A stretch of 64,000 bases of DNA. Origin: Halobaculum halobium. GTDB taxonomy: Archaea; Halobacteriota; Halobacteria; Halobacteriales; Haloferacaceae. The stretch covers positions 1,612,001-1,676,000 of the forward strand of contig NZ_CP126158.1 in NCBI RefSeq assembly GCF_030127145.1. Direction: 5' to 3'. Of this stretch, positions 33,128 to 42,250 are shown piece after piece. The notes under the pieces were generated by a model. The model was not told the origin of the DNA. It worked only from the letters and a program-made list of their open reading frames with translations, and did no database searches. Each line of letters starts with the position of its first letter. Within the stretch, counting starts at the first letter, position 1. A program made the position numbers and the translations under genes.

Positions 33128-34321
33128 GTGCGAACTCCTTCAGTATCCGTCGTCGCCGTCTGTCTGCTGCTCGTCGTCGGCGGGGTCGCGGGCGTCACCG
33201 CACCCGCCGCAGCCGACACGTTCGTGACGATGACCACCGACGTCTCCACGGAGGATCCGGTCCCCGAGGAGGCGTTCACGGTCACGACGACACTGGCGAA
33301 CGACGGCGACAGCGACGACACGTACCGCATCACTGACCTCTCGGTCGCGGAGGTCTCCGACCGCAACTACGACGAGGAGGACGAGGAGTTGGCGGTCCTC
33401 GACGTCTCCGACCCACTCGCTCCGGGATCCGAGCGGACGTACGACTTCTCGGTCACGCTCGAAGACACCGGCGAGCAGACGGTGTACGTCCACGCGACAC
33501 TGCTCAGTTCCCGCGGCGACCGCAAGCACATCGTCCAGGCGGTGACCGTCGACGTCGACCAGCCCGACCCGCAGCTCGAACTCGACGTGAGCGACGCCGT
33601 CGTCGGCGCCGAGCGGACGGTGAACGTCACCGTCGCCAACGGGCTCGACGCGTCGGTCAGCCAGATCGACGTGCGAGTCTCGTCGCCCGCAGACGCGCTC
33701 GCGTTCCGCACGAGCGGTCGCGTTCGGGCGACGCTCGCGGGCGGGGATACCGCCGCGTTTTCCTTCCCGGTGAAGGCGACCGAGGCGGGACAGTTCCCCG
33801 TCGAGGTGACGCTCGCGTACACGCTCGAGGGCGACCGTCGAACCGTCACCCGGACGTTCGACGCCGACTTCTCCGAGCCGCAGAACCCCGGCGAGATCCG
33901 GCTCACCGGCGTCAGCGTGACGCGCGGTCCCGACGGCGTGTTACAGATCGCAGGAAGCGCGGCCAACGTCGGCAGCACAGACGTCGGCAGCGTCCTCGTC
34001 AGCGTCGTCGACGGCGACGGCGTGCAGGCCGCCGACCCGCAGCCCGACTACTTCGTCGGCGGCGTCGAGGGCAGCGACTTCGCCTCCTTCGATCTCAACG
34101 CCGAGCTGACGGGCGATCGAACCACCGTCCCCGTCCGGGTGGAGTACGTCGTCGACGACGTCCGCCGGTCGTACACGACCGACGTGCGCGTGAGCCAGGC
34201 CGCGCTCGCGACCCCGACGCCGGCGCCGCAGGGCGGCCCGCTCGGCGGGCTTCCGCTGCTTCCGACCGCCCTCGCCGTCCTCGTGATCGTGCTCGGTGGC
34301 GCGCTCGTGCTCCGCCGCTGA
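33128..34321 (+). CDS. Exported COG1361-type protein with C-terminal membrane anchor
   Basis: A 397-residue secreted protein. A signal peptide (hydrophobic core [16 protein letters not shown], cleavage near APAAAD) leads to repeated Ig-like beta domains with [42 protein letters not shown] and [27 protein letters not shown], the COG1361/NEW3-like pattern. A Pro-rich spacer and one helix end in RR, anchoring it outside the cell. I chose GTG 33128 since an AT-rich TATA-like box at 33087-33097 would otherwise fall in the coding sequence; ATG 33080 is the alternative. It overlaps the ABC ATPase gene by one base, so it is probably the external part of that exporter. Confidence 0.82.
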   Translation: MRTPSVSVVAVCLLLVVGGVAGVTAPAAADTFVTMTTDVSTEDPVPEEAFTVTTTLANDGDSDDTYRITDLSVAEVSDRNYDEEDEELAVLDVSDPLAPGSERTYDFSVTLEDTGEQTVYVHATLLSSRGDRKHIVQAVTVDVDQPDPQLELDVSDAVVGAERTVNVTVANGLDASVSQIDVRVSSPADALAFRTSGRVRATLAGGDTAAFSFPVKATEAGQFPVEVTLAYTLEGDRRTVTRTFDADFSEPQNPGEIRLTGVSVTRGPDGVLQIAGSAANVGSTDVGSVLVSVVDGDGVQAADPQPDYFVGGVEGSDFASFDLNAELTGDRTTVPVRVEYVVDDVRRSYTTDVRVSQAALATPTPAPQGGPLGGLPLLPTALAVLVIVLGGALVLRR

Positions 34322-35076
34322 TGGCGGGACCCGAGGACGCGGACGCCGACGAGCGCAGTTCCGGGGCCGGCGCCGTCGACGCGTCGGCCCCCCCGGTCAT
34401 CGCGGGCCGCGACGTGGTCAAGGAGTACGTCACCGGCGGCGAGACGGTGCGCGCGCTGGGCGGCATCGACTTCCGGGTCGACCCGGGAGAGTTCGTCGCC
34501 ATCGTCGGCCCGTCGGGGTCGGGGAAATCCACCCTGCTGAACATGCTCGGCCTGCTCGACGAACCGACCAGCGGCCTCGTGGAGCTGGAGGGCGTCGACG
34601 TGGAGACCTTCGGCGACGCCGAGCGGACGCGCAAGCGCAAGGAGACGATCGGGTTCGTTTTCCAGAGCTTCCACCTCATTCCGACCCTCACCGCCGTCGA
34701 GAACGTCGAGGTGCCGCGGCTGCTCGATCGAACGCCGACCCGGACCCGCGAGATCGCGACTGACCTCCTCGAACGGATGGGGATCGGCGACCGACTCGAG
34801 CACTACCCCGACGAGCTGTCCGGCGGGCAAAAGCAGCGCGTCGCGATCGCTCGGGCGCTCGTGAACGAGCCGCGGCTCCTGCTCGCGGACGAGCCGACGG
34901 GGAACCTCGACCGCGACACCGGCGATCAGATCCTCGCGGAGTTCGACGCGATCACCGACGAGGGCGTCGCCGTCGTCACCGTCACCCACGACGACTACGT
35001 CGCGCAGTTCGCCGACCGCGTCGTCAACCTCATCGACGGCACCGTCCGCGAGGACGAGGAGGCTGTCACCGGATGA
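34321..35076 (+). CDS. MacB/LolD-type ABC transporter ATP-binding protein
   Basis: A 251-residue ATPase with an acidic, Ala-rich extension of about 28 residues. Walker A is [15 protein letters not shown]-loop [16 protein letters not shown], signature [12 protein letters not shown], Walker [13 protein letters not shown] and switch [16 protein letters not shown] is typical of the MacB/LolD/FtsE group, which drives mechanotransmission rather than import. Its ATG overlaps the previous stop as TGATG, and its own end overlaps the permease start as ATGA, so the three genes are one operon. Confidence 0.92.
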   Translation: MAGPEDADADERSSGAGAVDASAPPVIAGRDVVKEYVTGGETVRALGGIDFRVDPGEFVAIVGPSGSGKSTLLNMLGLLDEPTSGLVELEGVDVETFGDAERTRKRKETIGFVFQSFHLIPTLTAVENVEVPRLLDRTPTRTREIATDLLERMGIGDRLEHYPDELSGGQKQRVAIARALVNEPRLLLADEPTGNLDRDTGDQILAEFDAITDEGVAVVTVTHDDYVAQFADRVVNLIDGTVREDEEAVTG

Positions 35077-36254
35077 AGCTCCTCCACCGCCTGTGGGGGT
35101 CGTTCCCGGCGTTTCTCATGGCGCGCCGGAACGTCGCGCGGGCGAAGACGCGCTCGGCGCTGGCGGTCGCGGTCATCCTCATCGGCGTCGTCGCCATCGG
35201 CGCCATCGGCGCCGGCGGGGTCGCCTTCCAGGAGTCGCAGTTCGAGACGCTCGGCTCGATCGGCGCCGACGTGCAGGTGTTCGCCGGCGAGGACAACGAG
35301 AACGGCTACCTCACCGCCGCCGACGTCGGCCGGATCGACCGCGTCAGCGGGCAAGCGGAGATCGTCCCCCTGAAACAGGAGAGCGCGGACGTGATCGAGG
35401 GCGGCTCGGCCGCCGGGAGCGCGACGGTGTACGGCGTCGAGGACCCCGCGGCCCTGTACGACGTCGACGAGGGGTCGATCCCGCCGAACTGGCGAAACGG
35501 CGTGCTCGTCGGGTCGACGCTCGCCGAGCGCTACGACCTCCGCCCCGGCTCGAAGGTGACGCTCCGGCGAACGGTCACCGAGGACGGTGAGACAGTCCGC
35601 CGGACCGAGGAGTACCGCGTGACGGCCGTGCTCGCGCAGGCCGGACAAGCCGACATCGCCAACCCGAACGAGGCGTTCGTGCTCCCGCCGGGCGAGTTCG
35701 ACGACGACGTCTTCGCGCAGGTGATCGTCCGTTCGGAGGACGCGACGAGGGCCAACGAGACCGCGATGCAGATCAAGCGGACGTTCAACGGCCGTCGCCA
35801 GATCGTCTCCGTGTTCGAGCGCGGCGACATCGCCGAGCAGATCGACGAGGCGTTCCGGCTGATCAACCTGTTCCTCGTCGGCATCGGCGCCATCTCGCTG
35901 GTCGTGGCGGGGGTCTCCATCGCGAACGTGATGCTCATGGCGGCGATCGAACGCCGCGAGGAGATCGGCGTGTTGCGCGCGGTCGGCTACCAGAAGTTCG
36001 ACATCGTCCGGATCATGCTCGCGGAGGCGACGCTGTTGGGGCTCGTCGGCTCGCTGCTGGGCGGCGCGGTCACGCTCGGCATCGTCGCGGTGATCAACGA
36101 CGCGCTGTTGGGCGACCCGTTCGCGTACCCTGCGGGGTCGCTGCAGTACGTCGCCGTCGGGATGGTGTTCGGGGTAGTCGCGAGCCTGCTCGCGGGTATC
36201 TACCCCGCGTGGACTGCCGCCCGCGAGCGGCCCGTGGAGTCGCTGCGTGGCTGA
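35073..36254 (+). CDS. MacB-like ABC permease
   Basis: A 393-residue permease with the MacB topology: one helix near residues 25-50, a large external MacB core domain (about 55-270, including a YRVTAVLAQAGQADIANPNEAFV block), then three C-terminal helices (VVAGVSIANVMLMAAIERREEIGVLRAVGYQKFDIVRIMLAEATLLGLVGSLLGG). The ERREEIGVLRAVG coupling sequence is diagnostic. With the ATPase and the anchored beta-domain protein it should form a type VII ABC complex moving a lipid, peptide or signal. Substrate unknown. Confidence 0.92.
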   Translation: MKLLHRLWGSFPAFLMARRNVARAKTRSALAVAVILIGVVAIGAIGAGGVAFQESQFETLGSIGADVQVFAGEDNENGYLTAADVGRIDRVSGQAEIVPLKQESADVIEGGSAAGSATVYGVEDPAALYDVDEGSIPPNWRNGVLVGSTLAERYDLRPGSKVTLRRTVTEDGETVRRTEEYRVTAVLAQAGQADIANPNEAFVLPPGEFDDDVFAQVIVRSEDATRANETAMQIKRTFNGRRQIVSVFERGDIAEQIDEAFRLINLFLVGIGAISLVVAGVSIANVMLMAAIERREEIGVLRAVGYQKFDIVRIMLAEATLLGLVGSLLGGAVTLGIVAVINDALLGDPFAYPAGSLQYVAVGMVFGVVASLLAGIYPAWTAARERPVESLRG

Positions 36255-36364
36255 CCGCGTCGCGACCGGGTCGCGATCCAGCCGGGACCCGCGCGCCTCG
36301 CCCGTCGCCGGCCCCGCCGGCTTCGGGGGGTTCATTACTCCGCGTCCGCGAGGGGAGCCGAGGG

Positions 36365-37048
36365 ATGAGTGACGGTACGAACGGGGAGTCCGATGCGGGC
36401 GACGCGGCGACCGGTGACGGCGACGCGTCGGACGTGAACACCCTGATCATGGAGGCGACCTATCGCGCGCTGTGCGAGCACGGCTACGCCGAGTTGAGCG
36501 TCTCGCACATCGCCGCGGAGTTCGAGAAGAGCAAATCGCTGCTGTACTACCACTACGACTCCAAGGACGACCTCCTCGCGGGATTCCTGCGATTTGCCGG
36601 CGACCACTTCCTCGCGATGCTGGAGGAAGCCGAGCACGAGGCCGACTCGCCGGTCGACCGGGTCCGCGCGCTCGTCGACATCTACCTCGGGACGGAGTTG
36701 GACGAGGAGATGGCCGAGGCGCAGCGATCGATGATCGACCTCCGCGCGCAGGCGGTCGCACAGCCCCGGTTCCGCGAGGAGTTCACGCGCACCGACCGCC
36801 ACCTCCGCGAGCGCCTCGCGACCGCGCTCGCCGACGGGGTCGAGGCGGGCGTCATCGACGACGCGGTCGAACCGGAATCGACCGCGACGTGGCTGTTGTC
36901 GGCGCTCACCGGCGCGATGCTCCAGCGACACACCGCCGAGTTCGACGTGGTCACGCCCGTCAGGGCGGCGCTCCACGGCTATATCGACACCTTCGCCGTC
37001 GGCGACGACGCGGGGGACACCACGGGCGAGGACGCCGGGAATAACTGA
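36365..37048 (+). CDS. TetR/AcrR family transcription regulator
   Basis: A 227-residue regulator. An acidic N-terminal tail (about 1-22) precedes the DNA-binding domain, NTLIMEATYRALCEHGYAELSVSHIAAEFEKSKSLLYYHYDSKDDLLAGFL, with the classic helix-turn-helix and YYHYDSK. The rest is a helical ligand-binding domain with a C-terminal TetR_C-like segment (STATWLLSALTGAML). It lies 110 bases after the MacB-like permease in the same direction, so it may control that exporter. Ligand unknown. Confidence 0.9.
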   Translation: MSDGTNGESDAGDAATGDGDASDVNTLIMEATYRALCEHGYAELSVSHIAAEFEKSKSLLYYHYDSKDDLLAGFLRFAGDHFLAMLEEAEHEADSPVDRVRALVDIYLGTELDEEMAEAQRSMIDLRAQAVAQPRFREEFTRTDRHLRERLATALADGVEAGVIDDAVEPESTATWLLSALTGAMLQRHTAEFDVVTPVRAALHGYIDTFAVGDDAGDTTGEDAGNN

Positions 37049-37133
37049 ACACGGCGAGTGAACGCCCGGAGTGACTGCGAGGAGTGATCGCCGCGAGCAC
37101 AGGCTTTTCACGACGCCGGAAGTGTCACTGTGT

Positions 37134-37544
37134 ATGGCAGATGACGAAGCGAACCCAACCGGAACCGATCGTGACAACAGCCGCTCGCTCTCCCGGCTCG
37201 GACGCGTGCTGTTCGGGCTCGGGCTCGCGCTGCAGGCCACGGAGGACTTCCGCGACATGGAGGACTCGATCGAGTACGCGGAGTCCGCGGGAGTGCCGAT
37301 GCCCGACCTCGCGGCGCCGTTCGCCTCCGGGATGATGCTCGTCGGCGGGCTCGGCGTCGCACTGTGGCGACTCCCGAAGATCGCGACCGGCGCGGTCGTC
37401 ACGTTCCTCGCGGTGGTGACTCCGACGATGCACGACTTCTGGAACGAGGAGGGCGACGCCAGCGGCGAGCGGCTCGCCTTCTTCGGCAACCTCGCGATGT
37501 TCGGCGCGGCGCTGGCGTTCCTGCGCGAGGCGTACCGGTCTTGA
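37134..37544 (+). CDS. DoxX-like membrane protein
   Basis: A 136-residue protein with four predicted helices. The first is preceded by a hydrophilic tail. Features are LGRVLFGLGLALQATEDFRDM, MPDLAAPFASGMMLVGGLGVALWRLPKIATGAVVTFLAVVTPTMHDFWNEEGD and a final LAFFGNLAMFGAALAFL. The GLGxxLxxxED... and MHDFWN elements fit the DoxX family, related to quinol-linked or redox membrane proteins. It follows the TetR gene by 85 bases. Role unknown. Confidence 0.85.
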   Translation: MADDEANPTGTDRDNSRSLSRLGRVLFGLGLALQATEDFRDMEDSIEYAESAGVPMPDLAAPFASGMMLVGGLGVALWRLPKIATGAVVTFLAVVTPTMHDFWNEEGDASGERLAFFGNLAMFGAALAFLREAYRS

Positions 37545-37800
37545 GGCCCGAGTGGCGATCGTTTTCAGAGTCGCCGAGGCCACCGTCGTCGGCCGATCCG
37601 GATTCCGTCGGTTGATTCCGCAAGCGCTGTCGCATAAACTCAATACTCGATAACATGTCCTTCGGTCACCGGCCGGTGACGATGACGACGCCACTCAAGC
37701 CGTCCGGAGTTCTTGGATTGACGGTGATGACGGCGGTCGGGCTGTACCAGTTCGTGCGCCTGTCGAGCGGATCGAGCGTACCGCCGTGGCTGATCGGCGG

Positions 37801-38703
37801 TCACACGTCCCGTCGGGCGAAGGCGACGACGGCGACAACCAGACACAGCGCTGTCGCGGCCAGCAACACCGCGACGGAGTCGAGCGCGTACTCGCCCCGG
37901 ACGAGCACGCCGGTCGGATCGAGATACCGCGCCGGCGCGACCGCGCCGACCCGCTCGTAGTCGCTGCCGGTGACGACCGCCTCGACGATCCACGTGGCGA
38001 ACACGACGCCGAGGGCGACGCGGCCCGCGGTCCGACCGCCGTCGATCGCCACGCCGAGGACCAGCCCGACTGCGCCCCACAGCAGGAGGTACGGCACCGA
38101 CAGCGCGTGTAGCGCGAACAGGTCGGCAAGCGAGAGCGCGTCCCCGACCGCGAGAGAGACGCCGTACAGCGCGAGCGGAACGACGGCGTTCACGACGACG
38201 ACCGGCACGAGCAGCGCCAGAAACAGCCCGACGATGACGCTCCGTCGGGCCGTCGGCGCCGCGAGCGTCGCGTCGAGTCGGTCGGTGGCGATTCCGCCAG
38301 CGACGCGCCCTGCGGCGACGTACGCGACGTACGCCGCGAGGCCGACGATCCACCCCAGCGTGTAGAACTCCGAGGCGAGGAGACCGGGGACGCTGCCGAG
38401 CGACTCCAGACCGAACAGCGCGCGCAACGCGGGCGGAAGCGCCTCCGTCAGCGCCTCGACATCGACGCCCGCGGTGACCTGCGGGCCGATCCAGACGTAC
38501 AGCGATCCGAACAGCGAGAGTGCGACGGCGGCGACGGCCGACGGCACGACCAGCCGCTCGCCCTCGTAACGGGCGATCGCCAGCGTCGCGGTCGAGGGAC
38601 GAGCGGCGCCGACGGACTGTCGTTCGCCGCCGACGGTCGCCGGATCGGCGCTCCGTCGCGGCCGCCGAGGATCGGTTCCGGCGTCGGCGTCGGACTCGCT
38701 CAC
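37801..38703 (-). CDS. ABC-2 type permease (second of a pair)
   Basis: A 300-residue permease with a GTG start at 38703. A hydrophilic N-terminus of about 38 residues is followed by TLAIARYEGERL and six helices; the conserved VAYVAAGRVAGGIATDRLDATLAAPTARRSVIVG loop contacts the ATPase. The C-terminus is FARRDV. It is paralogous to the upstream permease (same ARYEGE start and helix order), so the exporter probably uses a heterodimeric channel with the 39477 ATPase. Substrate unknown, often drugs, lipids or peptides. Confidence 0.87.
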   Translation of the reverse strand: MSESDADAGTDPRRPRRSADPATVGGERQSVGAARPSTATLAIARYEGERLVVPSAVAAVALSLFGSLYVWIGPQVTAGVDVEALTEALPPALRALFGLESLGSVPGLLASEFYTLGWIVGLAAYVAYVAAGRVAGGIATDRLDATLAAPTARRSVIVGLFLALLVPVVVVNAVVPLALYGVSLAVGDALSLADLFALHALSVPYLLLWGAVGLVLGVAIDGGRTAGRVALGVVFATWIVEAVVTGSDYERVGAVAPARYLDPTGVLVRGEYALDSVAVLLAATALCLVVAVVAFARRDV

Positions 38704-39484
38704 ACGTCCACCCCCGGAACCGACCGATCGCCGCGACCAGCAGAACGGCGGTCACCGCAAGCAGGATCCCGGCGCCCGCGAGGTCGTACTCGCTCGCGGT
38801 GAGCACCGCGACCGGGTCGTAGTAGCGCGCCGGTGCGAGCGCGCCGAGCCACGCGAGGTCGGTGCCGGTCACCACAACGCTGAGGATGTAGGTCGCGGCG
38901 ATCGCGCCAGCGCCGGCGCCCTCGGCGGCCCGGCGGGTCGGCGCGAGCACCGAACACAGCGTCCCGACCGCGACGCAACACAGGAGGTACGGCACCGAGA
39001 GAGCGTGGACCGCGAGCACGTCGACTAGCGGCAACGGGTCGTCGATCGCGATCGACCCGCCGTAGACGACGGCGGCGACGACGACGTTCGCGAGCGCGAC
39101 CGGCAGCAGGCCCGCGGCGTACGTCTCCGCGAGCAGGCGCGTCCGGGAGATCGGCGACGCGAGCACGAGTTCGATCGTGTCGTCTTCGATCCGGCCCGCG
39201 AGGCTCCCGGCCGCGAGGTACGCGACGTACGTCCCGAGCCCGAACACCCAGCCGAACACGTACAGCTCCGCGGCCATGAACCCCGCGAGCGTCCCGATCT
39301 GCTCCAGTCCGAACGACTCGACGAGCGACGGCGGCAACTGGTCGGCGTATGCCGTCAGATCGACCTGGTCGAGCAGTCCGGGCGCGATGAGCAGCATCAT
39401 GGCCCCGAACGCCGCCAGCGACGCGGAGACGACCACCGCCCCGAGGAGCCGCTGTTCGCCCTCGTAGCGCGCGACCTCAAACAT
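38700..39484 (-). CDS. ABC-2 type permease (first of a pair), stop lost by a frameshift
   Basis: Begins at ATG 39484 with MFEVARYEGEQRLLG and has six helices with an ATPase-contact loop (AAGSLAGRIEDDTIELVLASPISRTRLLAETYAAG), ending AAIGRFRG. At the five-G run (minus strand of 38711-38715) the reading continues as arginine-rich nonsense for over 300 residues to 37640, in the antisense-like shadow of the next gene. Restoring one G gives ...RFRGVDV and a TGA at 38702-38700 that overlaps the next GTG as GTGA, matching the paralogue's FARRDV end. The true gene is about 262 residues. The shift may be a sequence error. Confidence 0.82.
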
Positions 39485-40493
39485 CGCCGGACTCCACGGG
39501 GCGTTCGTCGCTCGGTCCCTCACCGCTCAGCGCCTCGTCATTCTCCCCTCGGTCGCTCGGTTCCCCACCGTCGCTCGCTCCGTCATCCAGTCCCCCGTCG
39601 TAAAAGCGCATGAACACCGCCTCCAGCGGTGCCTCTTCGATGGTTAAATCGAGCAGGTCGTACCCGCGCAGCCACTCCAGCAGCGCATCGTACGACCCCG
39701 TGTACGTGAACGAGACGGTCGCGGCGCCGTCCGCCGTCTCCGCTGCAGTCTCGGTCACCGCGACGTCGTGTGCGGCCGCGAGGGTCACGTCGTCGGCCGC
39801 GAGCGTCTCCGCCGCGTGGACGCGGACGGTCTTCCCGCTGCGTTCGAGCAGCGACTCGACGTCCTCCAGCGCCGCGAGGCGGCCGTCGCGGATGATCCCC
39901 ACACGGTCGCACACCTTCCGGACCTCACTCAGCACGTGCGACGAGAAGAAGAACGTCGTCCCGCGGTCGCGCTCGTCGCGGACGAACCGGTGGAACTGCG
40001 CCTGCTTCAGCGGATCGAGCCCGGTGGTCGGCTCGTCCATGACGAGGAGGTCGGGGTCATGCATGAACGCGATCACGATGGCGAGCATCTGGCGGTTCCC
40101 CCGCGAGTACTCGCCGACGTCGCGGTCGAGCGGCGGGTCGAACAGCTCCAGCAACTCGGCGCTGCGCTCGTCGCCGCGGAGGGCGCCGTGGTAGTCGAGG
40201 ATGCGGCGGCCGGTGACGTGGTCGTCGAACGACGGCTCGCTCGGAAGGTAGCCGACGTTCGCGCGGGCCCTGCGGAGCGCGTCGGCGTCTGTTAGTTCCG
40301 CGCCCAACACGCTCGCGGTGCCCGCAGTCGGCGACTGAAAGCCCATGAGCGTCCTGATTGCGGTCGTCTTCCCGGCCCCGTTGGGGCCGAGAAACCCGAA
40401 CACCTCCCCGGATTCGACGTCGAAGGTGAGGTCCTCGACGCCGCGCACGTCGCCGTAGTACTTCGTGAGCCCGTCGAGTTCGAGTGGCGGCAT
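39477..40493 (-). CDS. ABC-2 transporter ATP-binding protein
   Basis: A 338-residue ATPase of the DrrA/CcmA type. Walker A is GPNGAGKTTAIRTLMGFQSPTAG, the Q-loop region NVGYLPSEPSF, signature YSRGNRQML (a common variant of LSGGQ in this subfamily), Walker B LLVMDEPTTGLDP, and switch SSHVLSEV. A C-terminal domain (about 210-300) ends in an acidic tail. Its end overlaps the first permease gene by 8 bases, forming an ATPase-permease-permease operon. Likely an exporter. Confidence 0.9.
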   Translation of the reverse strand: MPPLELDGLTKYYGDVRGVEDLTFDVESGEVFGFLGPNGAGKTTAIRTLMGFQSPTAGTASVLGAELTDADALRRARANVGYLPSEPSFDDHVTGRRILDYHGALRGDERSAELLELFDPPLDRDVGEYSRGNRQMLAIVIAFMHDPDLLVMDEPTTGLDPLKQAQFHRFVRDERDRGTTFFFSSHVLSEVRKVCDRVGIIRDGRLAALEDVESLLERSGKTVRVHAAETLAADDVTLAAAHDVAVTETAAETADGAATVSFTYTGSYDALLEWLRGYDLLDLTIEEAPLEAVFMRFYDGGLDDGASDGGEPSDRGENDEALSGEGPSDERPVESGDV

Positions 40494-40663
40494 CTCTCCG
40501 TTTATCTCGACTGTGACGGGATATCAGCATTCCGACGGGATCGCCCGGCGGGAGGCGTCGTCGCCTGACGGCCGCGGATCCGGCTTCGGATGCCGGTTCC
40601 GCTTCGCAACACTCATAACCTCCAGCCAACAATCACCGGGTGCACGGCGACGCGATCCCGAGC

Positions 40664-40736
40664 AGTCCCATGGGGTAGTGGCCAATCCTGTTGCCTTCTG
40701 GGGGCAACGACGAAGGTTCGAATCCTTCTGGGACTA
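40664..40736 (+). tRNA. tRNA-Gln (anticodon CTG)
   Basis: A 73-base cloverleaf. The acceptor stem AGTCCCA pairs with TGGGACT, followed by discriminator A. The D arm has GGGTAGTGG-type sequence, the anticodon stem GTTGCC/GGCAAC encloses loop TTCTGGG with CTG at 40698-40700, and the T arm carries GGTTCGAATCC. There is no intron and CCA is not encoded. A TATA-like CTCATAACC lies at 40612-40620, about 50 bases upstream. The anticodon reads CAG. Confidence 0.95.
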
Positions 40737-40798
40737 CTCCCGGTTTCTCCGCGCCCGTCACGTTTCGACTCGACGCGAGCGCCGCTCGCGCAACGCGA

Positions 40799-40821
40799 TC
40801 TCCAGTGGAAACGAGGGGGTG
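40799..40821 (+). promoter_or_regulatory. Isolated origin-recognition-box-like site
   Basis: TCTCCAGTGGAAACGAGGGG followed by GTG matches the haloarchaeal ORB pattern as closely as those at the origin. It lies 63 bases after the tRNA-Gln gene and 94 bases before the CBS-protein gene, with no orc gene or AT-rich element nearby. Confidence 0.55.
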
Positions 40822-40914
40822 TTCGCGATCCACCGTGAGCCGCCGCTGCCACCCCACCAGAGCGGGCCGTCCGGCGCCCCCGACCGATTTAGTGACGGGG
40901 CGTCTCCTCCGCAC

Positions 40915-42213
40915 ATGGTCACGGTCGATCCGCTCTCTGTTCGCGTGCTCGGCGGGGGAGCGATTCTCGTGTTGTTGGCGTGTTCGGCGTTCTTCTCGAG
41001 CAGCGAGATCGCGATATTCAGCGTGGAGCGCCACCGAATCGGCTCGCTCGCCGAGACCGGCGGGCGGGCGGGAACCCTCTTGGAAGCGCTTCGATCAGAT
41101 CCGCATCGCCTGCTGGTGACCATCCTCGTCGGCAACAACGTCGTAAACATCGCGATGTCGTCGATCACGACGGCGATCCTCGTCGCCGCGCTCCCCACGG
41201 GGATCGCCGTCACGGTCGCGACGCTCGTGTTGACCGTGATGGTGCTGGTGTTCGGCGAGATCGTGCCCAAGTCCTACGGGGTGGCCAACGCCGAGACGTG
41301 GGCGCTCCGAACGGCGCCGACGCTCCGGCGATTCCAGCGCGCGGCGGGGCCGGTCGTGACTGCCTTCGACGCGGTGACCAGACGACTGAGCACGGTTGTC
41401 GGCGGCGAGACGGCGATCGAAGCGCCGTACGTCACCCGCGACGAACTGGCGGCGCTGGTGCGCACGGCCGAGCGCGGCGGCGAGATCGACGCCGGCGAGC
41501 GGGAGATGGTGGAGTCGGTGCTGGGGCTCCATGAGGTGACCGCGAGCGACGTGATGGTCCCGCACGGGAACGTCGTCGCCGTCGACGCGACGACCTCGAT
41601 CCGCGACGCGGCGACGCTGGCGGCCGACGAGCGGGTGACTCGTCTCCCGGTGTACGACGGGACGCTCGACGAGCCTCGCGGGATCGTCGACCTGCGTGAC
41701 TTGGAGCGGGCGCTCGCGCTCGACGAGTCGGTGCCGATCGAGCGGCTCGCGACGCCGACGCTGTCGGTTCCGGCGTCCGAGCCGATCGACACGATGTTGA
41801 CCCGCATGCAAGACGAGCGCGTCCAGATGGCGCTGGTCGTCGACGACGGCGGCGCCGTCGTGGGGCTCGTGACGGTGCAGGACGTGTTGGAGGAGATCGT
41901 CGGCGACCTGTTCGACGTGGGCAGCGAGGCGAGCATCCGCGCGGTCGCCGACGGGGTGATCGTCCGCGGCGACGTGTTCCTCGACCGCCTCGACGCCGTG
42001 TTCGGCACGGCGATGGCGGCCGACGCGCCGGCTGCGGCCGAGACGCTCGCCGGCTACGTCTACCACCGACTCGGGCGCGTCCCCCGCTCCGGAGAACGGA
42101 TCGAACTCGACGGGATCGCGGTGACCATCGAACAGATCGACGGCGAACGGATCCGACGGATGTTCGTCGAACTCGGGGGTACCGACGCGGACGCGGGCGA
42201 TCCGCCCGCGTGA
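40915..42213 (+). CDS. CNNM/CBS domain membrane protein (hemolysin C-like)
   Basis: A 432-residue protein. An N-terminal DUF21/CNNM domain has four membrane segments (LLACSAFFSSSEIAIFS, LLVTILVGNNVVNIAMSSITTAIL, VLVFGEIVPKSYGVANAE). Two CBS domains follow at about 210-330 (MVPHGNVVAVDATTSIRDA and MALVVDDGGAVVGLVTVQDVLEEIVGD), then a CorC_HlyC domain (RAVADGVIVRGDVFLDRLD). Such proteins export or sense magnesium or cobalt, with CBS domains binding adenosine nucleotides. ATG 40915 is 27 bases after a GATTTAGTG box. Confidence 0.9.
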   Translation: MVTVDPLSVRVLGGGAILVLLACSAFFSSSEIAIFSVERHRIGSLAETGGRAGTLLEALRSDPHRLLVTILVGNNVVNIAMSSITTAILVAALPTGIAVTVATLVLTVMVLVFGEIVPKSYGVANAETWALRTAPTLRRFQRAAGPVVTAFDAVTRRLSTVVGGETAIEAPYVTRDELAALVRTAERGGEIDAGEREMVESVLGLHEVTASDVMVPHGNVVAVDATTSIRDAATLAADERVTRLPVYDGTLDEPRGIVDLRDLERALALDESVPIERLATPTLSVPASEPIDTMLTRMQDERVQMALVVDDGGAVVGLVTVQDVLEEIVGDLFDVGSEASIRAVADGVIVRGDVFLDRLDAVFGTAMAADAPAAAETLAGYVYHRLGRVPRSGERIELDGIAVTIEQIDGERIRRMFVELGGTDADAGDPPA

Positions 42214-42250
42214 GTCGCACCCTCACCGCCGGCGACGAGTCCGGCGGTCG

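Noticed and set aside
37655-37960. A possible small membrane protein, starting MSFGHRPVTMTTP
   Set aside because: Its second half is antisense to a conserved permease; no good promoter is seen and the hydrophobic part is short.
37640-39523. A 627-residue permease frame
   Set aside because: The second half is shadow sequence of the next permease gene, exposed by a one-base frameshift at 38711-38715.
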